58,640 bases of DNA from Chloroflexota bacterium (GCA_022616275.1 JAKEFB010000077.1:1-58640), one strand, 5' to 3'; shown: positions 1 through 8,900, counted from the stretch's first letter. Program-made: numbers and translations. Notes: a model not told the origin generated them from the letters alone.

Positions 1-281
1 CGCCGGCCCTTATTCTGTTCAGCCGCTCGCTTTTTCCGCGGCTGCTTCTCTTTCTTGACCCGGTTGGCTTTCACAAACGCCGGAGCGCCTCTCTTCTCTT
101 TTTCCCGTTTGGCTACCTCCTCCTCAAGTTGCCCTTTCTCTTCCCGCAGGTGCGCATTCTCCCCGCGCAATTGGGCATTTTCTGCTTGCAACTGTCTGTT
201 TTCCGCTTGCAAGCGCGCCACTTCCGCTTCTAACTGCTTGATTACCGTTCGCAGTGCGGCAACTTCTGCCCTCAGCCTCAT
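1..281 (-). CDS. Coiled-coil N-terminus, probable IS66-like transposase (partial)
   Basis: This is the first 93 codons of a gene cut off by the left window edge. It begins with ATG at 281-279; an in-frame stop lies just upstream at 291-293. The product opens with about 55 residues of strict heptads in which Leu and Glu/Gln/Asn alternate (for example AEVARLQAENRQLQAEN), a long coiled coil, and then a basic stretch ending near KKEKQPRKKRA. A leucine-zipper followed by a basic 'P-A-F-V-K-A-N-R' segment is the pattern I know from the N-terminus of IS66-type transposases of Chloroflexota; the assignment is from memory of the family. The start codon overlaps the stop of the rhomboid gene (ATGA), which would couple their translation and is odd for a mobile element. 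It could instead be another coiled-coil DNA-binding protein. Confidence 0.55.
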   Translation of the reverse strand, partial: MRLRAEVAALRTVIKQLEAEVARLQAENRQLQAENAQLRGENAHLREEKGQLEEEVAKREKEKRGAPAFVKANRVKKEKQPRKKRAAEQNKGR

Positions 282-943
282 CGTTTCAGTTTATCAGGGT
301 GCCATAAATCTGAAAAGTTACTGCGCCGGTCGGCCAGGAAATAAGCAGCCATGACACCGCTCATAAAGCCAAACAAATGGGCTTGCCAGGAGACGCCCGC
401 CCCCTGAGGCAGCACACCCCACAGCAACCCCCCGTAAAATAGCCCCACCAGAATGGTCAACACGATAGAAAACAAACTGCGCTCAAACAACCCTCCCACG
501 AGGAGAAAACCAAAATAGCCAAAAATGAGTCCACTGGCCCCCAGGTGGACGGAGCCGGCCGGCCCCAGCAGCCAGACGCCAAAGCCGCTGACAAAAATGA
601 CCACACAAGAGACGGCCAGAAAAGTGCTGATCCGGCGCAGCATGACCAGCCAACCCAGGATTAAAAACGGCAGCGTGTTGGCCAGGACGTGCCCCAGCCC
701 ATTGTGGAGAAAAGGCATAAAGAGGATGCCCAGGAGCCCGTCACGGGTGCGCGGCCGGACGCCAAAAACGTCCAGCGCCCCTCGGAAGAGGAGCACATCT
801 ACAATTTCCAGAAACCAGATGAAGAGAACAAAAGAGCCGAGGATAACCGCCTGGGCTTTCAACAGGCGGCCAGCAGCCGTCCAGTTCCAGGCGCGCTCCT
901 GGGGAGGGGTTGTGGTTGGTAAACTATCCATGCTGGCGATCAT
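278..943 (-). CDS. Rhomboid family intramembrane serine protease
   Basis: The 221-residue protein is an integral membrane protein with about six hydrophobic segments. It carries the rhomboid marks: an HNGLGHVLAN segment (residues 80-89; His85 and Asn89 resemble the oxyanion-hole His and Asn of GlpG), the nucleophile motif GASG with Ser137 followed by a YFGF-type helix, and His189 in the last long helix (WQAHLFGFMSG). The dyad is therefore Ser137/His189. Rhomboids cleave transmembrane segments inside the lipid bilayer. Length is normal for a minimal rhomboid core. Two in-frame ATGs (943 and 931) are possible and neither has a clear ribosome site. The 5' end overlaps the tail of the comEC remnant, and the stop overlaps the next ATG. 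Confidence 0.88.
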   Translation of the reverse strand: MIASMDSLPTTTPPQERAWNWTAAGRLLKAQAVILGSFVLFIWFLEIVDVLLFRGALDVFGVRPRTRDGLLGILFMPFLHNGLGHVLANTLPFLILGWLVMLRRISTFLAVSCVVIFVSGFGVWLLGPAGSVHLGASGLIFGYFGFLLVGGLFERSLFSIVLTILVGLFYGGLLWGVLPQGAGVSWQAHLFGFMSGVMAAYFLADRRSNFSDLWHPDKLKR

Positions 944-1476
944 ACCAGGTTTCGGCCGGGTTGGTTAAATGATTGCGGGTCATCTGGCCTGTTCGCAGTA
1001 ACGAATAGCCTGCAACCGCCTCCAATGTCTCCGGTGAGAGCAGGCCCTCCCGGTCGCCGGCCGACACGCTCAGCACGATCACCTGGGGCCGCAGTTTTGC
1101 AATCCACTAGCGTGAAGAGCAGGTACTGGCCCTCCGGCACAGCAGCCCGGTCCAGGATAGTAGCAGGCAGCCAGCGTCCGGCCCAAGTCCGGAAGGTCCG
1201 GTTGAGCGGTTCGGCATAACACACCAGGCTCAGCGTGGCCAAGAAGGAGAGCTGAAAACCGATGTCTCACAGGATGTTCGGATCGATCAGCACCATGCCG
1301 GCGGCCACGAAGGCTAGGCTGTTCAATCCGGTTTGGCGGCACCCCACCTGCTGGTCGAGCAGCGAGAGACTGACCAGCAAGGCCGCCCGCACCACCGGAG
1401 CGCCCGCAAGTACGCGAGCGAGAACAACGGTGAAGCTTGTCTTTTGCATAAAAACCATCATGCAAGATAAGAGCAA
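924..1476 (-). pseudogene. comEC: comEC/rec2 remnant (competence DNA-uptake channel)
   Basis: Reading right to left, the frame starting near 1440 gives VVRAALLVSLSLLDQQVG and IDPNIL, then a TGA stop at 1269-1267, then in the same frame DIGFQLSFLATLSLV and GQYLLFTL. This matches the competence transmembrane domain of ComEC, with the stop in the position of an aromatic residue. Near 1105-1115 the homology jumps frame to WIAKLRPQVIVLSVSAGD and LRTGQ, which is the very end of the ComEC metallo-beta-lactamase-like domain, and ends at TAG 924-926. The N-terminal part and most of the sequence between the two blocks are missing. The gene is dead: one nonsense mutation plus a large internal deletion with a frame change. 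ComEC normally carries single-stranded DNA across the inner membrane. Confidence 0.8.
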
Positions 1477-1639
1477 CAGTGCAGACGCAGAATGCCGGAA
1501 TATAAGCGACTTTACAGAGCTACCAATACAGGTGACAACAGTGTTAAATCAAATGTACCGGTATAAATTCCGGCCGGCTGTAAATGTACTCGTTCAAGTA
1601 GCCGCCTGAAAGCTAAACCACAGACCTTGTTCATGAATG

Positions 1640-1667
1640 GCCCGGCTTCCTAATAGCCGGGCTTTTT
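1640..1667 (+). terminator. Rho-independent terminator-like hairpin
   Basis: A 7-bp perfect GC stem (GCCCGGC / GCCGGGC) with a 9-base loop is followed by TTTTT on the plus strand. No convincing gene lies immediately upstream on this strand, so what it ends is unclear; it may be left from a deleted gene. Confidence 0.6.
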
Positions 1668-1765
1668 CATTTACGCCTTAAGTATGCCGGCCTGACGGGG
1701 CTTTTGACTGATTGTAAAAATTCCGTCACGCTTTCGTCACGCTTGTCTGCTTCAATATCGGCAGA

Positions 1766-1981
1766 ATGAACCCGAGACACGTTGGCCTGGATCAACCCGC
1801 TGCTCCTTACCAGGCGTACCTGTTGCGGCTGTGGCAAGAGGCGCCGCACCAGCCCTGGCGCGCCTACTTGCAACATGCGACCAGCGGTGAACGCCACGTT
1901 TTCCCCGACCTGGAAGCCCTTTTTGCTTTTTTGATTCAGGTAACGGCCGAACAACAGTTGAAAGCCACGAGTGACGAGTGA
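1766..1981 (+). CDS. Small conserved hypothetical protein
   Basis: The 71-residue soluble protein has a central YLLRLWQE ... WRAYLQHA ... GERHVF ... LEALFAFL pattern. I recognise this arrangement (R-L-W, P-W-R, T-G-E-R, F-x-x-L-E-A-L-F-x-F-L) from short uncharacterised proteins that are common in Chloroflexota and actinobacteria, often placed beside regulators. No function is known to me. The ATG at 1766 has only a weak purine-rich site in front. It stands alone between a terminator-like hairpin and a decayed stretch. Confidence 0.6.
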   Translation: MNPRHVGLDQPAAPYQAYLLRLWQEAPHQPWRAYLQHATSGERHVFPDLEALFAFLIQVTAEQQLKATSDE

Positions 1982-2017
1982 GTTCATGGTGGCTCAAGGC
2001 TAAAAGCGAGGTCTGTC

Positions 2018-2206
2018 ATGAACACCCATTTTCTCCGCCGGCATCCTTCTCATCGCGCCGGCCGCCTGGTCTTGTACCTGAGTGTGGCAGTATCCCTCAT
2101 TATTTTGCTCTAGAACTCCTTCACCGACGAAGGCAACAAGGAGAACGAGCGCTTTCCTCTTGAGCTGGTTACAGCTTCTCAGGGATTCATCTTATTGTCA
2201 ACGGGG
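2018..2206 (+). pseudogene. Possible remnant of a small membrane protein
   Basis: From ATG 2018 a frame reads a basic N-terminus, then LVLYLSVAVSLIILL, a typical membrane segment, then a TAG stop at 2111-2113, and the same frame continues for about 30 codons (NSFTDEGNKEN...) to TAA near 2206. A short signal-anchor gene interrupted by one stop codon would look like this. There is no family match, so this is weak; it may equally be chance. Confidence 0.25.
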
Positions 2207-2244
2207 TAACCCCCGTTTTTACATATCATACGAGGAGATCAGTC

Positions 2245-2688
2245 GTGGATAATGCAACCGCCTCTAATGTTACAAAAGATAGCACCCCCGTAAAGCGCGG
2301 CGCCAGTGGTCTTAACGCGACAAGCCTGATACGCGACACAGTGTGGTGGGTTGTTTTTGTAGCTTACCTGATTCTGTTTGCCCTAACAGGATTCTTCACA
2401 TTTGTGGATCGAGATGCTAATCCTGCATTGGATCAGAGGTTAGATGCGCTAGTAGCTGCATCTTCAGATGCAACTGTTAAGGATCTTCTTATAAAGGCGC
2501 TTCAGGACGAAAGTTCAGAACATGAAAAAAGATCCGCGCTCGCTGCTCAGTCATTTCACATTGTCTTAGGCGCTCTGCTCGGCTTTCTATCCGCGTCTGC
2601 GGCGATAAGTCTCCATGAGACTACAGGTGCTTCTACTGCTCGACGGGCATCTGAAAACTTAGTTGCTGAAACTAAACCTAATCCATGA
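2245..2688 (+). CDS. Hypothetical protein with two membrane segments
   Basis: The 147-residue protein starts with GTG at 2245, chosen because GAGGAG lies 7 bases upstream. It has a polar, Ser/Thr-rich N-terminus, one membrane helix at about residues 33-54 (WWVVFVAYLILFALTGFF), a mostly helical polar stretch, and a second helix at about 105-123 (FHIVLGALLGFLSASAA), then a polar tail. Both ends would lie on the same side of the membrane. I do not recognise the family. Base composition and codon use are less GC-rich than in the neighbours, as for the next gene, which suggests the two arrived together. Confidence 0.6.
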   Translation: MDNATASNVTKDSTPVKRGASGLNATSLIRDTVWWVVFVAYLILFALTGFFTFVDRDANPALDQRLDALVAASSDATVKDLLIKALQDESSEHEKRSALAAQSFHIVLGALLGFLSASAAISLHETTGASTARRASENLVAETKPNP

Positions 2689-2973
2689 GGCTGTTCGCTA
2701 ATGGCATTCACAGCGTACTACGAGCTGACGGCTTGATCATAATGATTTCCAAAGAGCCGCAACCCTGCGCAGAAGGCGTGAGTCTGTCCAGGGCAATGGC
2801 ACGGCAGGGAGGAAGTCTATATCACGGCCTGCGACCGGCGTATCCTCTACGACACAGGGGCGTATAGCTCACAATACGATATGATGTGAGCAAACGTCAG
2901 TGTATCCAATCCTAACTTAGGTTGGTCAAATTGTGTTTGGCTCGGCCGGAGACCGGCAAAAGGAAGAATTAAG
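2689..2973. other. Gene-free stretch between two orphan genes
   Basis: No convincing gene is visible. One frame at about 2800-2890 spells EEVYITACDRRILYDTG before ending at TGA, which faintly resembles the start of a metallo-beta-lactamase-like domain, but it has no start codon and is too short to assign. The ribosome-binding site of the next gene (AGGAAG) is at 2961-2966. Confidence 0.4.
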
Positions 2974-3630
2974 ATGGATCCCGCGACTATAGCAACTTTG
3001 ATTGGGGTGGCAGCGAGTGCTGCAACTAGTTCGGTAGAGATAGCCTTGAGTACTCTCACTAGTAATCCGCGCGGCAAAAACCCGGTTGCTGGTGTTTTCA
3101 TCAATAACACCCCTGTCAGTGCCAACACGGTTGTTGGCTATGGTAAACCTATACACGGAGAAATGTTGATTGTCCCAGCTGCAACTGTCCCCAGTCTGCT
3201 AGATGTTGAGCAAGAGGAAGGAGGCGAATATAAAGAATCCAACAACACTACTTGGGGACTTAAGTCAGTGGGTAAAGGCTCTGCATGTGTAATTGTTTTT
3301 CAATTTTCAGAGTTTCCAGGTGTTCATACGGCCGTGTATGCGGCACTTTATACCGGTAAACCCACTAGGGGCAATCCTTATGGTGGGGTCAGTCTTAGTC
3401 AAGCAGGGTGGTTTGAGGCGAACCAGAGCAAGTATCCCGATGATGATGAGGGACATTGGATTGCAGATCACATAAAGAGCGTTCACACGGATTTGTGCTG
3501 CTACTCGAATGGTGAAACTGTGTCAGCACAGCTTGGTCTTCTCAAAGTCGTATTTCAACCGGGGATTGACGAAGCCCGATTTGAAATGCAGTTCCTGGGT
3601 GATTGGTCTCCATACAGTGTGGCTAGTTGA
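2974..3630 (+). CDS. Hypothetical protein, perhaps a pore-forming (actinoporin-like) fold
   Basis: The 218-residue protein has a good start (AGGAAG, 7-base spacing, ATG 2974). Residues 3-28 form an Ala/Ile-rich amphipathic helix with no signal cleavage site or membrane anchor. The rest looks like a beta-sandwich: a VFINNT strand, HGEMLIVP, then TWGLKSVG ... CVIVFQFS ... VHTAVYAALYTG, with a Cys pair (LCCY) late in the chain. The order 'amphipathic helix, v-x-N-N-T, P-x-G-x-x-x, G-x-x-S, hydrophobic strand then v-Y-a-x-l-Y' recalls actinoporin-like or fungal-lectin-like proteins, but no signature is decisive. GC content is lower than in the surrounding genes. A long inverted repeat follows the stop. 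Confidence 0.5.
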   Translation: MDPATIATLIGVAASAATSSVEIALSTLTSNPRGKNPVAGVFINNTPVSANTVVGYGKPIHGEMLIVPAATVPSLLDVEQEEGGEYKESNNTTWGLKSVGKGSACVIVFQFSEFPGVHTAVYAALYTGKPTRGNPYGGVSLSQAGWFEANQSKYPDDDEGHWIADHIKSVHTDLCCYSNGETVSAQLGLLKVVFQPGIDEARFEMQFLGDWSPYSVAS

Positions 3631-3638
3631 TGTATCAG

Positions 3639-3677
3639 TTATGTGAGGGGTGTGATATATGCACATCCCTCACATAA
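3639..3677. repeat. Long inverted repeat after the orphan gene
   Basis: Arms TTATGTGAGGGGTGTG (3639-3654) and CACATCCCTCACATAA (3662-3677) pair over 16 positions with a single G-U, around a 7-base loop. It lies between the stop at 3630 and the ribosome site at 3690. There is no T-run, so it may be a bidirectional or RNA-stabilising hairpin, or an operator for the next gene. Confidence 0.7.
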
Positions 3678-3701
3678 ATGTGAAACGTCAGGAGGTTTTT
3701 G

Positions 3702-5486
3702 ATGAAACGCTCGCCCACAGTTGCATCTTTGTTTGTTATAGTACTCTTTCTCTCGGCCGTTGTCCTGGCTCTGCCCCGCTTCAAGGCCCAGGCCCAGGAG
3801 AGCCCGCCCCAGGCGGTGACCCTGACGATGGGCACGGCCTTCACCTACCAGGGTCAACTGCTCAAAAACGGCGCCCCGCTGACCGATACCTGTGACCTGC
3901 GCTTCCAGCTCTACGACGCCCTGGCCGGCGGCAGCCAGGTCGGCAGCACCCAGACGCTCACCGGGGTGGGCATTGGCAGCGGCCTGTTCACCGTCCAGGT
4001 AGATTTCGGGCAGGGGGCCTTCGACGGCGCCGGCCGCTGGCTGGAGATCGCCACCAAATGTACCGGCGACCCCAGCTTCGTCACCCTCAGCCCGCGCCAG
4101 GCGCTGACCCCATCGCCCTACGCCCTGGCCTTGCCTGGGCTTTACACCCAGGAGAACGCCACCAGCCCCAACCTCATCGGCGGCTACAGCGGCAACAGCG
4201 TCACCGCCGGCGTCGTCGGCGCGACCATCGCCGGTGGCGGGAACAGCGGCGAACTCAACCTGGTCACCGACAACTACGGCGCCATCGGCGGCGGCGGCCA
4301 GAACCAGGCCGGCGACGCCGCCGGCGCCCTCACCGACGCTGCCTACGCGACGGTGGGTGGCGGCCGGGGTAACCTTGCCGGCGAGTTTGCCTCTACCATC
4401 GGCGGCGGCGAAGGCAACCAGGCGGCCGCGGATTTTACCACCGTTGGCGGCGGTTACGGTAACGGCGCCACCAATTATGCTTCGACCATCGCCGGCGGCG
4501 GCCAGAACCAGGCCAGCGGGAACTATACGACGGTTGGCGGCGGCATTGGCAACCTGGTGGGCGGGGATTATGCCATCGTTGGCGGTGGCGCTGTAAACGT
4601 GGCGGCCGGGGATTATGCCACCGTTGGCGGCGGTAACTCTAACGATGCCAGCGGGAACTACGCAACGATTGGCGGCGGCAGTGACAACGAGGCCACCGGG
4701 TTGTCCAGCGCCATCGGCGGCGGCCAGAATAACCAGGCGGTCGGGAGCAACGCGACGGTTGGCGGCGGCAGTAACAACGAGGCCACCGGGTTGTACAGCG
4801 CCATCGGCGGCGGCCAGGATAACCAGACCACCGGGAACTACACGACGGTTGGCGGTGGGTGGAACAACCTGGCTGCCAACACTCATGCCGCCGTCTGCGG
4901 CGGCGCTAATAACCAGGGCACTGGTGAGCGTTCGATCATCGCCGGCGGCGCCAATAACCAGGCCACCAGTTATGGTTCGACCATCGCCGGCGGCGGCAGC
5001 AACCAGGCCAGCGGCGTGTACGCGACCATCCCTGGTGGCTATGGGGCTGTGGCCTCCCACTACGGCGAGATGGCCTACGCCAGCGGCGCCTTCGCCTTCG
5101 CCGGCGACGCCCAGGCTTCCCGTTACGTCCTGCGCGGGGTTAGCACCAGCGCCAGCTCCTTCGAGCTGTTCCTGGACGGCGTGGATGACCGCCTGACCAT
5201 CCCCAACACCAACGTCTGGGCTTTCGACATCCTGGTCGTTGGCCGGACGCCCTCCGGCAACGCCGGGGCCGGTTATCGCATTACCGGGGTGATCGAGAAC
5301 GCCGGCGGCGCGGTCGCCTTCATCGGCGCGCCGGTGGTGACCGTCTTGGGCGAGGACCTGGCCGGCTGGAATGTGTCGGTGACGGCCGACATCACCAACG
5401 ACGCTTTGACTATCTTTGCCAGCGGCTCGGCCGGCCTGACCATCCGCTGGGTGGCCGTGGTCAACACCGCCCAGGTCCAGTTTTAA
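3702..5486 (+). CDS. Secreted protein with YadA-head-like GGG repeats
   Basis: The start is ATG 3702, which has AGGAGG 6 bases upstream; a TTG one codon earlier is too close to that site. Residues 1-32 are a Sec signal peptide ending near AQA. Residues 45-145 form a beta-rich domain (FTYQGQLLKNGAPL ... LSPRQALTPSPYALA) that I know as the usual N-terminal module of such surface proteins. Then about 18 units of the kind VGGG-x-x-N-x-A-x-G-x-Y/ATIGGG follow, most exactly 15 residues apart. These resemble left-handed beta-roll heads of trimeric adhesins. The C-terminal 145 residues are beta-rich (SSFELFLDGVDDRLTIP), like phage or surface fibre ends. There is no outer-membrane anchor or sortase motif. 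A role in attachment or the sheath is inference. Confidence 0.75.
   Translation: MKRSPTVASLFVIVLFLSAVVLALPRFKAQAQESPPQAVTLTMGTAFTYQGQLLKNGAPLTDTCDLRFQLYDALAGGSQVGSTQTLTGVGIGSGLFTVQVDFGQGAFDGAGRWLEIATKCTGDPSFVTLSPRQALTPSPYALALPGLYTQENATSPNLIGGYSGNSVTAGVVGATIAGGGNSGELNLVTDNYGAIGGGGQNQAGDAAGALTDAAYATVGGGRGNLAGEFASTIGGGEGNQAAADFTTVGGGYGNGATNYASTIAGGGQNQASGNYTTVGGGIGNLVGGDYAIVGGGAVNVAAGDYATVGGGNSNDASGNYATIGGGSDNEATGLSSAIGGGQNNQAVGSNATVGGGSNNEATGLYSAIGGGQDNQTTGNYTTVGGGWNNLAANTHAAVCGGANNQGTGERSIIAGGANNQATSYGSTIAGGGSNQASGVYATIPGGYGAVASHYGEMAYASGAFAFAGDAQASRYVLRGVSTSASSFELFLDGVDDRLTIPNTNVWAFDILVVGRTPSGNAGAGYRITGVIENAGGAVAFIGAPVVTVLGEDLAGWNVSVTADITNDALTIFASGSAGLTIRWVAVVNTAQVQF
4347..5043 (+). repeat. 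Tandem ~45-bp repeats encoding 15-residue GGG units
   Basis: Units such as GCGACGGTTGGCGGCGGC recur about every 45 bases inside the surface-protein gene, with near-identical blocks at for example 4753-4798 and 4663-4708. The stretch is in frame throughout and can be expected to gain or lose units by slippage or recombination. Confidence 0.8.
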
Positions 5487-5489
5487 GAA

Positions 5490-5566
5490 GTGTCACGTGT
5501 CACGTGTCAGGTGTCAGGTGCCATGTGAAGTTATTACTTGACACGTGGCACATGACACCTGACACC
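5490..5566. repeat. Opposed heptamer repeats between two secreted-protein genes
   Basis: GTGTCAC/GTGTCAG heptamers are repeated in tandem at 5490-5527, and the complementary type (TGACACC, TGACACG variants) runs at 5539-5566. Together they make an imperfect hairpin with a loop of about 11 bases. It fills nearly the whole gap between 5486 and the ribosome site at 5573. Confidence 0.75.
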
Positions 5567-5582
5567 TTTATCGGAGGCAGTC

Positions 5583-5879
5583 ATGCGATTCCCATTTCGT
5601 AAATATCTCCTGGCCCTGCTCCTGTTAGCCGCCGTCCTGGCTCTGGCCGCGACGGTCCTGGCCCAGGCTGGTGGCGGCTATGACCTGGGCTGGCACACGA
5701 TAGATGGCGGCGGCGGGGCCAGCAGCGGCGGCGGCTACAGCCTGGGCGGCGCGAGCGGCCAGCCGGACGCCGGCGGCCACGGCGGCGGCAGCTACACCCT
5801 TAACGGCGGCTTCTGGGACGGGGCCGGCGGCGAACCGGTGTACCCGCTCTACCTGCCGGTTATTCTCGCCGGCCAGTAG
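5583..5879 (+). CDS. Small Gly-rich secreted protein with YLPVIL tail
   Basis: The 98-residue product has a basic start and a Leu/Ala-rich signal peptide to about residue 28 (VLAQA). The mature part contains YDLGWHTIDGGG, GGGYSLGG, GQPDAGG and YTLNGGFWDG, and ends with VYPLYLPVILAGQ. This Gly-rich motif set with a C-terminal Y-L-P-x-x-L is a recurring small secreted type in Chloroflexota; the terminal motif may be a sorting or anchoring signal, which is inference. GGAGG sits 7 bases before the ATG. It probably forms a unit with the repeat protein upstream, separated by opposed heptamer repeats. Confidence 0.75.
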   Translation: MRFPFRKYLLALLLLAAVLALAATVLAQAGGGYDLGWHTIDGGGGASSGGGYSLGGASGQPDAGGHGGGSYTLNGGFWDGAGGEPVYPLYLPVILAGQ

Positions 5880-5916
5880 GAGTTAGAGTCCAGCCAGAGC
5901 TAAGTGCCAATGATCA

Positions 5917-8900
5917 TCAAGAGCGGGCCTGCCCAGTGAACTCCCTTGACTCATACACGCGCCATTCGCTCATTATCTCGCGATTCTCGGACACGTTATG
6001 CAGAAAAGAGTGCCGCAGCGACGCTTCGCGAATAGCCGCCGCCCGCTCCTGGAGTTGGCGATAAGCTGTTTCCAGGACCGTCCGGGCGCGTGGGTCGCGC
6101 GTGGCCCGCAAGACGCGGTAACAGGTGAGATGGATCCGAAACAGCTCCAGGACGGCCGCCAGATGGCCGGCGGCCAGGGCCGGCACGATTTCCTCCACCA
6201 GCGCCAGGGCCGCCGCCGGTTGGCCCTGGTCCAGCCAGAGTTGGGCTAGGCCGGCCTGGGCCGCCAGCGCCAGATTGGTCTGGTCTATGGCTTGACCCAG
6301 CTCGCGGGCCCGCCGGTAGGCGGCGGTGGCTTCATCCGGCCGTCCCAGGGCGGCCAAAGCATAGCCGAGACAGGTCAACACCTCAGCCTGAAAGAGCCGG
6401 TTGCCCAACGCTTCATAGATAGCCAGCGCCTGGCGGCTGAAAGTGGCCGCGCTCTCGTTATCCCCTAAATAGTGGTGCAGCAGCGCCAGTCTGGTCAGGA
6501 GCAGGCCCTCGCCCTGCCGCTCGCCGATTTCCCGCTTGATTTTTATGGCGGCCTCATGGTACTCCCTGGCCTGGGCGTAATCGCCCAACCGGTGGTAATA
6601 CTCTCCCAGGCCGTCCAGGACGTGGCTCTCGCCGCGCCGGTCGCCTACCTCCCGGAAGATAGCCAGAGCGGGCCGGAGATAATCGGCGGCCAGGCTGAAC
6701 TGCGCGGTGGAGGTATAGGTGTAACCCAGGTTGTTCAAAGCCATGCCCTCTTGGGCGCGCGCGCCAATCTCCCGGGCAATGGCCAGCGCCTGCCGAAAAT
6801 ACTCCCTGGCCTCTTCCAGTTTGTCCTGGACACCGTAATTGCTCCCTAACCGGCTCAGCACGTGGGCCTCTCCCTGGCGGTCGCCCAGCCGGCGATAGAG
6901 CGCCAGCCCTTCCTGGTACGTTTTGCTGGCCTCGGCGTAGTCGCCCACTACGTGAGCCAGCGTACCCAGATCGCACAGAACGTCGGCTTCGACAGCCGGC
7001 GAGGACAGCGAACGGGCCAGCGCCAAGGCCTGGGCCAGTTGCTCCCGCGCTGATGGATACTCGGTCAGGTTCGTCAAAGCTCGTCCCCGGACGAGACGGC
7101 CGTTTGCCTCCAGGGCAAGGGCCTGGCGCTGGCTGGCCAGGTTGACAGCCTGGCCGGCAACGTCCACGGCCTGTGGGTACTTGGCCTGCCCGATGAGAAA
7201 GCGAGCCTGCCCCACCAACAGTTGGCCCAGCAGCTCTGATGACTCTTCATCTGTCGTCTCAGCCTGGGCCGGGTTGCTTACCTGGTCGGCGGCCAGCGCC
7301 AGCGCCTTTTCACCCTCCTGGAACAGCCCGCTGAGCCAGAAGAAGTGGACGAAAGCATCTATCCCGCCTTGCAGCAAAGCCACGTCGCCCTGCACGGCCG
7401 CCTGGAGCCACGCCTGGCGCACGTTGTCCAACTCCAGCCGGATAGCCGCCAGGCCCTGGCGCGAGTCGCCGCTCTGCAGGGCGGGGTTTTGCTGGCTTAA
7501 GAATTGCAGGTAATAGGCGCTGTGCCGCCGGCCGAATTCGGCCGCCAGCCCGAGACCGGCCAGCTTTTGGCCGGCAAAGTGGCGTATCAATTCGTGCAGG
7601 CTGTATTGGCCGGAGTCAACGGAGCGCAGCAGCGACTTGTTGGCCAGGGAAATGAGGTCTGACAGCCTGGCGCCCGTGACGGCTATCGCCGCTTCCCAGC
7701 GAAAGAGGCCGCGAAAGACGGAGAGCTGCGCCAAAACGAGCTGCAGCTCCGGCGGGAGCGAGTCCCACGAGGTATCAAAGACAGCCCGAACGCTGCGATG
7801 CCGCTCCGGCACGTCCCGCAGGGACGCGGCCACCAGTTCCAGATTTTCTTGAATGGCCCCGGCGATTTCGGCGCAGGTGAGTTGCTCGGTCAAAGTAGCC
7901 GCCAGTTCGATGGCCAGCGGCAACCCTTCGACGAGCCGGCAGATGTGGACGACGTCGCCCAGGGTCTCGGCGCCCAGGCTGAAACTGATCGGGGGGCGCC
8001 CGGCTCTCGTGGCAAACAATTGGATGCTGTCGTACCCACTGGCCTGCTCCAGGCCAATGGCCGCATCGCCGGCCGGGATGGGCAGGCCCTCCAACCGCAT
8101 CGCCCATTCGGCCTGGCAATTTAGCCGCTCTCGTGAGGTGACGAGGAGGCTTAGCCGTGGCGCAACCTCGAGGAGTTCGATGAGGGCGTCCACGGTCGTG
8201 GCCAGCAGGTGCTCAAAGTTATCCAGTACCAGCAACAGTTCTTTCTGGCGCAAATAACCCTTCAACTGGGTCATCGCATTGCTCTGGCCCGGCAGGCTGA
8301 GTCCGAGCGCCGCGGCGATGGTCGCGGCCAGCAGGTCAGGCGCAGGCGCCGGCCGGCCGGCGTCGTGGTCGCCGCCTACCTCGACCAATGGCACAAACCA
8401 GACCCCGTCGGCGAAGTAGGGCAACACATTCCTGGCCACGGCCAGGGCCAGGCGCGTCTTGCCGGCGCCGCCGGCGCCAAAGATAGTCACCAGCCGGCAG
8501 GAACGGCCCAACAGCCACTGGCGAAGCTGGACGATTTCCGCCTCCCGGCCAATAAAGGGCGTGGCCTTGGCCGGCAGGTTGTGGGGAACCTCAGACGGCG
8601 CCAGCGTGGCCACGCTGGAACCCTGGCGGATAGTCTCCACCAGCGCCTCCGTCTGTGGGGCAGGCTCTACGCCCAACTCCTCAGCCAGGAGGCGGCGGCA
8701 GATGGCGTACTGGAGCAGGGCTTCACTCCTCTGCCCGTCCAGCGCCAGGGTCTGCATCAACTGCCGGTGCGCCGCTTCGTGCCAGGGCGACAGGCCGAGT
8801 TGCCGCCGGGCGTGGGCCTCAGCCCTCTGGAAGTCGCCGATAGCGATATGGTAATCGGCCAGGGCGTTGAGCGCCTCCAGCGCTTGCTGGTGGAAGGTTT

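Noticed and set aside
1267-1269. TGA in comEC read as selenocysteine or programmed readthrough
   Set aside because: No SECIS-like hairpin is evident, and the downstream part has a further deletion and frame change, so simple decay explains it.
1978-2163. 61-codon frame after the small conserved gene
   Set aside because: It overlaps a better candidate frame, has a Cys/Ser/Pro-rich chance composition and no ribosome site.
2790-2890. Metallo-beta-lactamase-like scrap (ILYDTG)
   Set aside because: Only about 25 codons, no start, opposite strand to the comEC remnant; too short to assign.
4347-5043. Possible CRISPR array
   Set aside because: The repeats are in frame, diverged and directly adjacent, without unique spacers; they encode protein repeats.
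3639-5060. Long minus-strand open frame (473 codons) opposite the repeat protein
   Set aside because: It mirrors the GGG repeats as Ala/Val-rich low-complexity sequence, has no ribosome site or family motif, and the plus strand has a signal peptide and a good start.
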